Shown here: positions 45,826-53,208 of the stretch, one piece after another | How positions within the stretch are numbered: position 1 is the first letter of the stretch | Layout: every line of letters starts with the position of its first letter | NCBI RefSeq assembly: GCF_030209355.1 | Contig: NZ_JARVSF010000008.1 | Coordinates: 1-64,000 of the forward strand | Length of the DNA stretch: 64,000 nt | From: Pseudarthrobacter sp. fls2-241-R2A-127 | GTDB taxonomy: Bacteria; Actinomycetota; Actinomycetes; Actinomycetales; Micrococcaceae | Direction of reading: 5' to 3' | Translations under genes and position numbers: made by a program | The notes under the pieces: model-generated | Database searches by the model: none | What the model was told of the DNA's origin: nothing | The model's input: only the letters and a program-made list of their open reading frames with translations

Positions 45826-47130
45826 ATGCCCCTGTTCGTGACCATGCCCAAGTCCCGGCTGTTGGGCGGATTGCTCGCCGTCGCGGTGGCTGCGACCACG
45901 GTGCTGCCTGCCTCCGCGGACGAGCCTCCACCGCCCGGCGGATACCCGTCCTGGGCCGACGTGCAGCAGGCGCAGACTTCCGAGGCGGCGAAAGCGGCAG
46001 AGATCACCACCATCGACGGTCTCCTGGGCAACCTCCAGACCCAATCGGAAGCGGCCGGTGACGCCGCCGTCCGGGCAGCAGCCGACTATGCCGCAGCCGA
46101 CGCTGAGCTGCAAGCGGCGTCGGCTCGGCTGGACGCGCTGGCAGCCCAAGCCGGCCGCGCCAACGACGAACTGGCCCGCTATCGCAAGGAAATCGGCGCA
46201 CTTGCCGTCCAGTCGTACAAGACGGGCGGGACCAATACCGGATTCTTCGTGGCCTTGGATGCCCTGGAGACCAACAGCGTCCAGGGGCTCAACCTGGTTC
46301 AGCTGGTGGGCGACAAGACGGCGGCGCTGGTAGACAATGCCGCCTCCGCCGGCAAAGTCGCCGCGTCCTTGGCGGAACAGGAAAAAGTGGCGCGCAGTGA
46401 GCGCGAACGCCTGTCCGGGGAAGCAAAGGCGAAACTGGACGCGGCCCGCTCCGCCCAGGACGCCCTCGCCCGGCAGGTCAGTGACGAACAACAGCACAGC
46501 ACTGAGCTGACCGCCCAGCTGGCCTCGCTCAAGGGAACGACGGCGGCACTCGAGGGAGAATACCGCCAGGGCCAGGCGGCACTGGCGGCCTATGAAGCAG
46601 CACAGGAAGCCAAGCGCGCCGCTGCGGCAGAGCAGGCCCGCCAGCAGGCAGAAGCAGCGGCGCAGGCCGCCGCGGCCGCGGCACGCCAGCCCAAACCCGC
46701 TCCTGCCGGCAACGCGGCGGACCCTGCCCCGCCGGCCGCCGCGGTTCCCGGCAATCCGCCGCAGCCTGCGGTCCCCAGCCCGCCGCCCGTCGTCGTTCCT
46801 TCCGTCCCCGGCGGCGCCGTCAATGATCCTGCCGGCGCCAAGGCCTACGCCTCCGGCCGCCTGGGGGCCTTTGGTTGGGGCCCCGACCAGTTCCAGTGCC
46901 TGTCCCAGCTGTGGACCAAGGAATCCAGCTGGCTGACCACCGCTACGAACGCTTCCAGCGGGGCCTATGGCATAGCCCAAGCCTTGCCGCCGGGCAAATA
47001 CGCCAGCGCCGGAAGCGACTGGCTGACCAGCTACCGGACGCAGATCGAGTGGGGGCTCGGCTACATCCGCGATCGCTACGGCTCCCCGTGCGGCGCCTGG
47101 AGCCATGAGGTTGCCCTGAACTGGTACTGA
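45826..47130 (+). CDS. Secreted coiled-coil protein with transglycosylase-like C-terminus
   Basis: 434 residues. Signal peptide (ending ASADE near residue 35), a long Ala/Gln-rich coiled coil (about residues 40-295, like RipA/PcsB N-terminal regions), a Pro-rich linker, and a C-terminal lysozyme-like domain (FQCLSQLWTKESSWLTTATN, SGAYGIAQALPPGKYAS, GSDWLTSYRTQIEWGLGYIR). The catalytic Glu is in WTKESSW. It should act on glycan strands outside the membrane, next to an endopeptidase gene transcribed divergently. The start may be the ATG six codons later. Confidence 0.85.
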   Translation: MPLFVTMPKSRLLGGLLAVAVAATTVLPASADEPPPPGGYPSWADVQQAQTSEAAKAAEITTIDGLLGNLQTQSEAAGDAAVRAAADYAAADAELQAASARLDALAAQAGRANDELARYRKEIGALAVQSYKTGGTNTGFFVALDALETNSVQGLNLVQLVGDKTAALVDNAASAGKVAASLAEQEKVARSERERLSGEAKAKLDAARSAQDALARQVSDEQQHSTELTAQLASLKGTTAALEGEYRQGQAALAAYEAAQEAKRAAAAEQARQQAEAAAQAAAAAARQPKPAPAGNAADPAPPAAAVPGNPPQPAVPSPPPVVVPSVPGGAVNDPAGAKAYASGRLGAFGWGPDQFQCLSQLWTKESSWLTTATNASSGAYGIAQALPPGKYASAGSDWLTSYRTQIEWGLGYIRDRYGSPCGAWSHEVALNWY

Positions 47131-47151
47131 CAGACGCGCTAGGCTTTCCGC

Positions 47152-47511
47152 ATGCCAGATTTCGAACGGTTCAGGGTGCTGCTCGAAGAGGAGCGGGCCC
47201 GGCGGTTGGCGCTGTTGCCGGCGCTGCGGGCTGATATCGACGAGGCCAATTTGGCCCGGCAGGACTCCAATGTCGACGACGAACACGATCCCGAGGGCTC
47301 CACGATCGCCTTCGAACTATCGCAGGCGTCAGCCCTGTTGAGGCAGAGTTCAGCAGGTCTGGACCAGGTGGAGGCGGCCCTGGCCCGCCTGGCCAACGGT
47401 ACCTATGGAACCTGCGTGGTCTGCGGCGGCCCCATAGCGGACGGCAGGCTCGAAGCGCGGCCCTGGACCCCCTTCTGCATCCTTCATGCCTCTGCAGGAC
47501 GGAGCCGGTGA
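47152..47511 (+). CDS. DksA/TraR-type zinc-finger protein
   Basis: 119 residues. A helical hairpin with acidic residues (DSNVDDEHDPEGSTIAFELS) leads to a C-terminal finger CVVCGGPI...FCILH, so one ligand is His where DksA usually has Cys. The RNA-polymerase secondary-channel binding of the family is possible but unproven. Overlaps the next gene's GTG by four bases. Confidence 0.8.
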   Translation: MPDFERFRVLLEEERARRLALLPALRADIDEANLARQDSNVDDEHDPEGSTIAFELSQASALLRQSSAGLDQVEAALARLANGTYGTCVVCGGPIADGRLEARPWTPFCILHASAGRSR

Positions 47512-48035
47512 CCGAGGTGTCCGTCGTCGCGGCCGCGGCTGAATTCATCGACCGGACCCTCCAGAACGAGGGAGCCTGGTACCGGGCCGACGAAGTGGGC
47601 CTTCGGCTCGGCGGGGCGCTGGCCTCCTACGGCTCTTCCATCGGTGCAGTCCGTGGCACCGTACGGGATGCCCTCCGGAAGTTCAAGGACATGGGCCATG
47701 ACAGTACGGTCATGCTCGCCTCCGCCCTGTGGGGCCAGCCGAAGCCCGGCTCCCGGCCGGTCTTCGAACGCCGCCTTGCCGCCGTCGTACTGTTGCAAAC
47801 GAAGGTGCAGCTGCTGCGGCACTCAGACCTGACCCGTTTGGAGGGCTTCCTCCGCACGGCCCAGGCGGCAGACCTGGCCGCACCCCTTCTCTCCGATGTC
47901 CTGGTGCCCCTGCTGGCCGGCTTGGGAAGCCGCGACCGCCAGCGGGCCGCCGCCGTCCTGGCGCGGTGGCGCGACGATCCGGAACCCCGGCTCCAATCGG
48001 CAGCAGGCCTCCTGGCAAAAGAGCTGACACAGTGA
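47508..48035 (+). CDS. AlkD-like HEAT-repeat protein (DNA alkylation repair type), short form
   Basis: 175 residues from GTG. AlkD-family phrases are clear: YGSSIGAVRGTVRDALRKFK, ASALWGQP and FERRLAAVVLLQTKVQLLR, with an Arg-rich helix after. Characterised AlkD enzymes are about 220-230 residues; this one ends after two further helices, so it lacks the last HEAT repeats. Activity on N3/N7-alkyl purines is uncertain. Confidence 0.75.
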   Translation: MTEVSVVAAAAEFIDRTLQNEGAWYRADEVGLRLGGALASYGSSIGAVRGTVRDALRKFKDMGHDSTVMLASALWGQPKPGSRPVFERRLAAVVLLQTKVQLLRHSDLTRLEGFLRTAQAADLAAPLLSDVLVPLLAGLGSRDRQRAAAVLARWRDDPEPRLQSAAGLLAKELTQ

Positions 48036-48058
48036 CCGCGACCCGCAGAGGAGACCCC

Positions 48059-48505
48059 ATGAGTGAACCGTTTGACCTGGACCGATTCGTCGCCGCCCAA
48101 GACAGCGGGGACACCTAGGGGCACGCGCTGGGTGAACTGCAGCTCGGCAACAAGACCGGCCATTGGATGTGGTTCATCTTCCCCCAGATTGCTGGCCTGG
48201 GGCAGAGCGCCACCTCACGCACTTACGCCATCTCGTCCCTGGCGGAGGCCCGGGCCTACCTGGACCACCCCGTCCTGGGCCCGCGCCTTCTTGAGTGTGC
48301 CCTGGCTCTCACCACGCATGCAGGCCGTTCGGCGTCGGGCATCCTTGGCGGAATCGATGCGCAGAAGCTCCGTTCGTCCATGACACTGTTTCTCCGGGCC
48401 GCGCCCGGAGAAACAGTGTTCAAGACGGTCCTGGCCCAATTCTCCGATGGCGAGCCGGATCCTGCCACGGACGAACTCCTGGCCGGCCGGGACGCCGCCG
48501 AATAA
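48059..48505 (+). pseudogene. DUF1810 protein interrupted by an in-frame amber codon
   Basis: 149 codons from an ATG with GAGGAG upstream. Codon 20 is TAG (48116-48118), after FDLDRFVAAQDSGDT. The frame continues at once with the DUF1810 core: GHALGELQLGNKTGHWMWFI, ARAYLDHPVLGPRLLEC and DAQKLRSSMTLF. An aromatic residue, most simply Tyr (TAC/TAT), is expected at the TAG. The rest shows no decay, so the change is recent, a sequencing error, or read through. A 17-bp perfect inverted repeat lies in the coding sequence. Confidence 0.8.
48383..48419 (+). repeat. 17-bp perfect inverted repeat inside the DUF1810 frame
   Basis: ACACTGTTTCTCCGGGC (48383-48399), loop CGC, then its exact complement (48403-48419). 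It encodes TLFLRAAPGETVF and is followed by TCAAG, so it is not a classical terminator. Confidence 0.85.
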
Positions 48506-48524
48506 CAGGGCGCCGGGCGGGCTG

Positions 48525-49418
48525 CTACGGCGTGGGGCTGCCGCCGTTGACGTTCAGCGTCTCGCCCACCACGTAACTGGACTCCGGCGAAGCCAGGAAA
48601 ACGTAGGCGGGAGCCAGTTCGGCGGGCTGGCCGGCGCGGCCCAGGGGAGTGGACTGGCCAAACTCGGGAAGCTCCTCCTTGGGCTGGCCGCTGCTGACCT
48701 GCAGCGGAGTCCAGATGGGCCCCGGTGCCACCGCGTTCACGCGGATACCCTTGGGCGCAAGCTGCTGCGCCAGGCCCTTGGTGAAGTTGTTGATGCTGGC
48801 CTTGGTGGTGGCGTAGTCCACCAGCGTGGGTGACGGGTTGTAGGCCTGGATGGACGTGGTGTTGATGATGGTGGAGCCGGCCGGCATATGCGGCACGGCA
48901 GCCTTCGTCACCCAGAACATGGCGTAGACATTGGTCTTAAGCGTGTGGTCGAACTGCTCGTCGGTGATGTCCTGAAGATCCTCCTGGGCAACCTGTTTCC
49001 CGGCGTTGTTGACCAGCAGGTCCACCCCGCCCAGGACCTCCACAGCCGTGTCCACCAGTTCGCGGCAGACCGCCGGGTCCTTGAGGTCGCCCGGAACCTT
49101 GACCGCTTTCCGGCCTGCGGCTTCAATGATCCCGGCGATGCGCGCGGCATCCTCCTCTTCCTCCGGGAGGTAGGAAAGGACGACGTCGGCGCCTTCCCTC
49201 GCAAAGGCGATGGCCGTTGCAGCGCCGATCCCGGAGTCGGCACCCGTAACAATGGCCCGGCGGCCTTCGAGCCGGCCGGTGCCGCGGTAGGTTTCCTCGC
49301 CGAGGTCAGCCTTGGGGTCAAGGCCGGCGTCGAGGCCGGGTTCGGGCTGGTGCTGCTTGGACGGGGAGATCTTTTCGTAGGCTGTCACGGGGTTGCGGAA
49401 GGTGTACTGGTCAGTCAT
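48525..49418 (-). CDS. SDR-family oxidoreductase (YghA/YhxC-like)
   Basis: 297 residues from the ATG at 49416-49418. A 45-residue N-terminal extension of the YghA type (TFRNPVTAYEKISPSKQHQP) precedes a classical SDR domain: VTGADSGIGAATA, NNAGKQ, catalytic Ser in TTSIQAYNP and YATTKAS (Tyr/Lys), then VAPGPIWTPLQ. These NAD(P)-dependent enzymes are linked to general stress in Bacillus and actinobacteria; substrate unknown. Confidence 0.9.
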   Translation of the reverse strand: MTDQYTFRNPVTAYEKISPSKQHQPEPGLDAGLDPKADLGEETYRGTGRLEGRRAIVTGADSGIGAATAIAFAREGADVVLSYLPEEEEDAARIAGIIEAAGRKAVKVPGDLKDPAVCRELVDTAVEVLGGVDLLVNNAGKQVAQEDLQDITDEQFDHTLKTNVYAMFWVTKAAVPHMPAGSTIINTTSIQAYNPSPTLVDYATTKASINNFTKGLAQQLAPKGIRVNAVAPGPIWTPLQVSSGQPKEELPEFGQSTPLGRAGQPAELAPAYVFLASPESSYVVGETLNVNGGSPTP

Positions 49419-49561
49419 GGTGGTCCTCCTGATCGGGCGGGACATGGGCTTTTTGCTGCCCGGGGTATGAAGCAGCCGGCACTTGCGGAAAGAGCAACCA
49501 ACAAAAGCTAAGCTTACTTACTGTTCCAGCCTAGGCAATCCGGGCCGTCGTGCCAAGCGGC

Positions 49562-50065
49562 TCACCGCACGACGTCCACCAGCCTGACCTCGGCAAGGCT
49601 GCCGGCGTCGAGCACTGCCTCCATGTAGGTGCAGGCCGGTTGGCGCCGGCGGTCCGTGGGCGAGCCTGGGTTCAGCAGTCGAAGCCCGCGCGGCGACACC
49701 GTGTCCCAAGGGATATGGCTGTGGCCGAAGACCAGCACGTCGGCGTCGGGGTACAGCGCTTCGCACCGGAGTTCCCGGCCTTTTGCCTGGCCCGTCTCAT
49801 GGACCATGGTGAAGCGGACTCCGTCCAGGGTGGTGGCCGCCGTTTCGGGAAGGCGCCGCCGTATGTCGGGGTCGTCGTTATTGCCATGGACGGCCAGCAG
49901 TTGTTTGCTCCGGCGTTCGAATTCGTCCAGCAGCGCTGACTCCACCCAGTCGCCGGCATGGAAGACCACGTCGGCGTTTTCGACGGCGGACCACACTTGT
50001 TGCGGCAGGTCCCTGGCGCGTTTGGGTACATGGGTGTCGGCGAGCAGGAGCAGGTTCAGCGGCAT
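49562..50065 (-). CDS. YfcE/MJ0936-type metallophosphoesterase
   Basis: 167 residues. Metal-ligand motifs of calcineurin-like phosphatases in order: LADTHVP, FHAGDWV, VHGNND, MVHETG and FGHSHIP. Length fits the YfcE phosphodiesterase group. Physiological substrate unknown. An upstream frame extension to 50140 overlaps the DUF1918 gene and is rejected. Confidence 0.9.
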   Translation of the reverse strand: MPLNLLLLADTHVPKRARDLPQQVWSAVENADVVFHAGDWVESALLDEFERRSKQLLAVHGNNDDPDIRRRLPETAATTLDGVRFTMVHETGQAKGRELRCEALYPDADVLVFGHSHIPWDTVSPRGLRLLNPGSPTDRRRQPACTYMEAVLDAGSLAEVRLVDVVR

Positions 50066-50138
50066 ACCCGAATCCTGCCATGCAGCCCTGTTCGGGCGCG
50101 TCCGCGAGTCGTACCCTTGGGGCGTGGAGGTGATTGCC

Positions 50139-50330
50139 ATGGAGGCAGCCCAAGGCGACAGGATCGTAGTGCGCGGCAGGAATGTGGGGTCGGCGGACCG
50201 GCACGGGGTGATCCTGGAGGTTCGCGGCCCGGGTGGTGGTCCGCCCTACCTTGTCCGGTTCGACGACGGCCACGAGACGGTCATGTATCCGGGTGGTGAT
50301 TTCGCCGTCGACCACGGGCAGGGCACCTGA
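50139..50330 (+). CDS. DUF1918 protein
   Basis: 63 residues from an ATG with GGAGG upstream. DUF1918 is a single small beta-barrel of unknown function, common in actinobacteria: GDRIVVRGRNVGSADRHGVI then GPPYLVRFDDGHETVMYPGG. Divergent from the phosphoesterase gene; precedes the NUDIX gene by 32 bases and may share its transcript. Confidence 0.85.
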   Translation: MEAAQGDRIVVRGRNVGSADRHGVILEVRGPGGGPPYLVRFDDGHETVMYPGGDFAVDHGQGT

Positions 50331-50362
50331 CCTCCCGCGGCTTTACCTGTCAAACTGGGGCA

Positions 50363-50878
50363 ATGGATCAATTCCCAGCCGCCAGCCTGTCTTCCACGCC
50401 GCCGCCGCGGACCGGCCCCCGTGATCCCGGCGACGCCTGGGTGGAAGGGGACCGCGGACGGTTCTGGGGCAGGTTTGGCGCGGCCGGCGTCCTGGCCTGG
50501 GATCCCGACAGGGGAGTCCTCCTGCAGCACCGCGCCGTGTGGAGCCATAACGGCGGAACGTGGGGCCTGCCCGGCGGTGCCCTCCATGAGGGCGAAGAGC
50601 CGGTCGAAGGCGCCCTGCGGGAGGCGTACGAGGAAGCTTCGGTTCCGGCCGGGAATGTCGAAGTTTTGTTTACCTCCGTGCTGGATCATGGCTACTGGTC
50701 CTACACCACCGTGGTGGTCCGGGTCCGGGAATCCTTTGAGCCGGTCATCAGCGATCCGGAGAGCATTGCGCTGCTGTGGATTCCGGTGGCTGAAGTCCAT
50801 GGCATGGAACTCCACCCCGGTTTCGCGGCGTCGTGGCCGGACCTGCTGGCGCGGCTGGACGCCGGCGACTTCTGGTAA
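50363..50878 (+). CDS. NUDIX hydrolase
   Basis: 171 residues. NUDIX box GALHEGEEPVEGALREAYEE is complete except that the last Gly is Ser (EEASV). Preceded by LPG of the substrate groove (TWGLPGG). It hydrolyses a nucleoside diphosphate linked to some group; a sanitising function (MutT-like) is possible but the substrate is not readable. Confidence 0.88.
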   Translation: MDQFPAASLSSTPPPRTGPRDPGDAWVEGDRGRFWGRFGAAGVLAWDPDRGVLLQHRAVWSHNGGTWGLPGGALHEGEEPVEGALREAYEEASVPAGNVEVLFTSVLDHGYWSYTTVVVRVRESFEPVISDPESIALLWIPVAEVHGMELHPGFAASWPDLLARLDAGDFW

Positions 50879-50915
50879 GGCGATTCCTGGTAAAGGTCGT
50901 CCGGCGCCGGCGGTC

Positions 50916-51593
50916 CTAGTAGCCCTCGCCGTACTCGGCAGTCACCAGGATGGGCAGGTGGTCCGAATTGCCGCGCGGAAGCGTTTCGACGCTCGCGATA
51001 TCCAGGCCCAGGGAGGTGGCGAAGTCGAAATGGCCCTTGAACACCTTGTACCGGGTGTAGGTGCGCCGGTTGCTCAGCGAGAGGGCGTACCCGGAGTTCT
51101 TCATGTGCATATCCAGGTTCTTGGTGAAGAACGGATAGTTGAAATCGCCCACCATCAGCGTCATCAGCCCCCTGCCCATGCTCAGCAGTTCGGCGTGGGC
51201 CGCGTGGATCTGCTTGCGCCGCAATGAGTTCGACGCCGTCAGGGGTGCTGCGTGGAACGAGCCGATCACCAGTTCGTGTTCGGTCTCGTTGTCCATGACG
51301 CGCGTGCCGATCAGCCGCTCATGGGCCGGAGCAAGCACCCTGTCGTGCATGGATTTCTTCAACGCGAAAGACTGTGTGTCGAGCGCCGTGAACCTGCTGG
51401 TCCGGTAGTAGATGGCCAGCCCCAGCCTGTTGCCCTTAGTGGCATCCGCCAGATGGAGGGGGCCAAGGGTCTCCGGGAGGTCGCTGGAATCCACCTCCTG
51501 GAGGCACAGCGCATCGACGTCGTGATTCCGTGCCAAGGCGAGAAGTTCGCCGCTTGCGGCGTGCTTGCGGAGGTTGTAGCTGATGACGCGCAT
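50916..51593 (-). CDS. Endonuclease/exonuclease/phosphatase family protein
   Basis: 225 residues from an ATG with AGAGGTG upstream. Fold markers: ISYNLRKHA at the start, DALCLQEVDSSD (metal Glu), VGDFNYPF and a closing GNSDHLPILV. This DNase I-like fold includes nucleases and phosphodiesterases; no signal peptide, so cytoplasmic. Substrate unknown. Confidence 0.88.
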   Translation of the reverse strand: MRVISYNLRKHAASGELLALARNHDVDALCLQEVDSSDLPETLGPLHLADATKGNRLGLAIYYRTSRFTALDTQSFALKKSMHDRVLAPAHERLIGTRVMDNETEHELVIGSFHAAPLTASNSLRRKQIHAAHAELLSMGRGLMTLMVGDFNYPFFTKNLDMHMKNSGYALSLSNRRTYTRYKVFKGHFDFATSLGLDIASVETLPRGNSDHLPILVTAEYGEGY

Positions 51594-51750
51594 GAAACAC
51601 CTCTTTTGAGGGTTGCCGACAGGACCAGTTCCTGAGTGTAGTCCGCTTGGCTGTCCTACCCGCCAACATTTCGCTGCCTTCCGCGTCGCGGCGTACCGAC
51701 GGGCGATAGAGTTAGTGGCAATTCACCGAATTTTGCCAAAGGGGCCAGCC

Positions 51751-52554
51751 TTGACTGCAGACCTGCCTGAACTCGCCGAGGGAAACTTCTATTACCTGGA
51801 ACTGGGCGGCGGCCGGTTCCGTTCAACCATCCATGCCCAGGGTGCCTGGAACGCCCACGAGCAGCACATGGCCCCGGCGTCAGGCCTGATGGCGGACCTC
51901 CTGGAACGGCACCAGCCGCGGGAAGACATGCGGATGGCACGGATCAGCTACGAGATCCTGGGACTGATCCCCGGCGGTGATTTCCGGATCGACACCACCA
52001 CCCTGCGGCCAGGCCGGACCATTGAACTGGTGCAGGCCGAACTGGTGGCCGGCGGGCGGACAGCCATCCGCGCCACGGCGTGGCGCATGCTGACCAGCGA
52101 TACAGGTTCGGTAGCAGAAATCGAAGACGCGGCCATTCCAGGCCCGGACGAATGCAAGCCCTACGACGCCTCCGCCGTCTGGCCGGGAGGCTACATCCGT
52201 TCACTGGAGATGCGGGTGGCTGAGGGGCACCGCCCCGGGGCGGGGAAAGTGTGGCTCCGCACCGAGCACCCGCTGACTGACCGCGCCGACAGCGGGGACC
52301 TGGCGCGGCTGATGGGAATGGTGGACACGGCCAACGGCGTCGCCGCCAGGGTCCCGCCGGGCAAGGACAGTTATGCGTTCCCCAACCTGGACCTGCAAAT
52401 CCACATGTACCGCCGGCCGCAAGGGGAGTGGCTGGGGCTGGACAACGCCGTTTCCTTTGGCTCTGACGGGATCGGCCTCACCTCCACGGTGCTGCACGAC
52501 CGGCAGGGCCCTTTCGGCCGGGCGGAGCAGATCCTCACCCTGCGCAAGACCTGA
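51751..52554 (+). CDS. Thioesterase-family (double hot-dog) protein
   Basis: 267 residues from a TTG with AAAGGGG nine bases before it. Resembles the two-hot-dog acyl-CoA thioesterases of actinobacteria (MAPASGLMADLLERHQP; RISYEILGLIPGGDFRIDTT; NLDLQIHMYRRPQGEWLGLD; SDGIGLTSTVLHDRQGPFGR). It should hydrolyse an acyl-CoA in the cytoplasm; chain specificity unknown. Confidence 0.85.
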   Translation: MTADLPELAEGNFYYLELGGGRFRSTIHAQGAWNAHEQHMAPASGLMADLLERHQPREDMRMARISYEILGLIPGGDFRIDTTTLRPGRTIELVQAELVAGGRTAIRATAWRMLTSDTGSVAEIEDAAIPGPDECKPYDASAVWPGGYIRSLEMRVAEGHRPGAGKVWLRTEHPLTDRADSGDLARLMGMVDTANGVAARVPPGKDSYAFPNLDLQIHMYRRPQGEWLGLDNAVSFGSDGIGLTSTVLHDRQGPFGRAEQILTLRKT

Positions 52555-52611
52555 CCTCGCAGAGGCCCTGCCTGTCCCCGAAAACCGGCCGTCGGCTATG
52601 GTGCGTGAATG

Positions 52612-52644
52612 TATCGTTGAGTATCGTTGTATATCGTTCACGAT
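52612..52644 (+). promoter_or_regulatory. Candidate PadR operator: three phased TATCGTT repeats
   Basis: TATCGTT occurs at 52612, 52622 and 52632, exactly 10 bp apart, and the last runs into the perfect inverted repeat ATCGT-TC-ACGAT (52633-52644). It lies 18 bp before the PadR start. Autoregulation is inferred. Confidence 0.55.
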
Positions 52645-52661
52645 TGACGAAGGAGTTCATC

Positions 52662-53204
52662 ATGCGTGGTTCAAACCCAGCAGGCGGGTTCGGCGGGAAC
52701 AACCTGGACGGAATGTGGCAGGCGGTCGAGGAGCTTCGTTCCCGGTTCGAGAAACGGGCCGGAACCCGGGCCGGAAAAGGCGAGGTCCGGGCGGCTGTCC
52801 TTGCGCTGCTGACTGAACGGCCCATGCACGGCTACCAGATCATCCGCGAAATTGAGGAGCGCAGCGGCGGCAGCTGGAAGCCGAGCGCCGGATCGGTCTA
52901 CCCCACCTTGCAGCTGCTGGCAGACGAAGGGTCCATCATGGCCTCGGAATCCAATGGCCGGAAAATCTACTCGCTGACCGATGCCGGCCGCGAGGAGTCG
53001 GCAGACCACCACGGTTCAGCGCCATGGGATCCCGCGGCCCCCACGCCCGGAACAGGCGGCGCGTCCCTTCCGAAGGCCGGAATCGACCTGGCGCAGGCCG
53101 CCGCGCAGGTTGGCCGGACCGGTTCACCGGACCAGGTACAGCAGGCAGTGGCGGTGCTCGACGAGGCCCGGCGGCGGCTCTACGCCATCCTCGCGCAGGA
53201 CTGA
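52662..53204 (+). CDS. PadR-family transcriptional regulator
   Basis: 180 residues from an ATG with AAGGAG upstream. N-terminal Gly/Asn-rich leader, then the winged helix: GEVRAAVLALLTERPMHGYQ, SAGSVYPTLQLLADEGSI and GRKIYSLTDAGRE. The C-terminal helix (about residues 140-178) is the PadR dimer arm. It is followed after four bases by the UbiB-like gene, its likely co-regulated partner. Confidence 0.9.
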   Translation: MRGSNPAGGFGGNNLDGMWQAVEELRSRFEKRAGTRAGKGEVRAAVLALLTERPMHGYQIIREIEERSGGSWKPSAGSVYPTLQLLADEGSIMASESNGRKIYSLTDAGREESADHHGSAPWDPAAPTPGTGGASLPKAGIDLAQAAAQVGRTGSPDQVQQAVAVLDEARRRLYAILAQD

Positions 53205-53208
53205 CCGG

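Noticed and set aside
44539..47286. Very long minus-strand frame covering the riboswitch and the transglycosylase-like gene
   Set aside because: Only the last 276 codons match a family; the rest is antisense of a clear gene and of a structured leader RNA.
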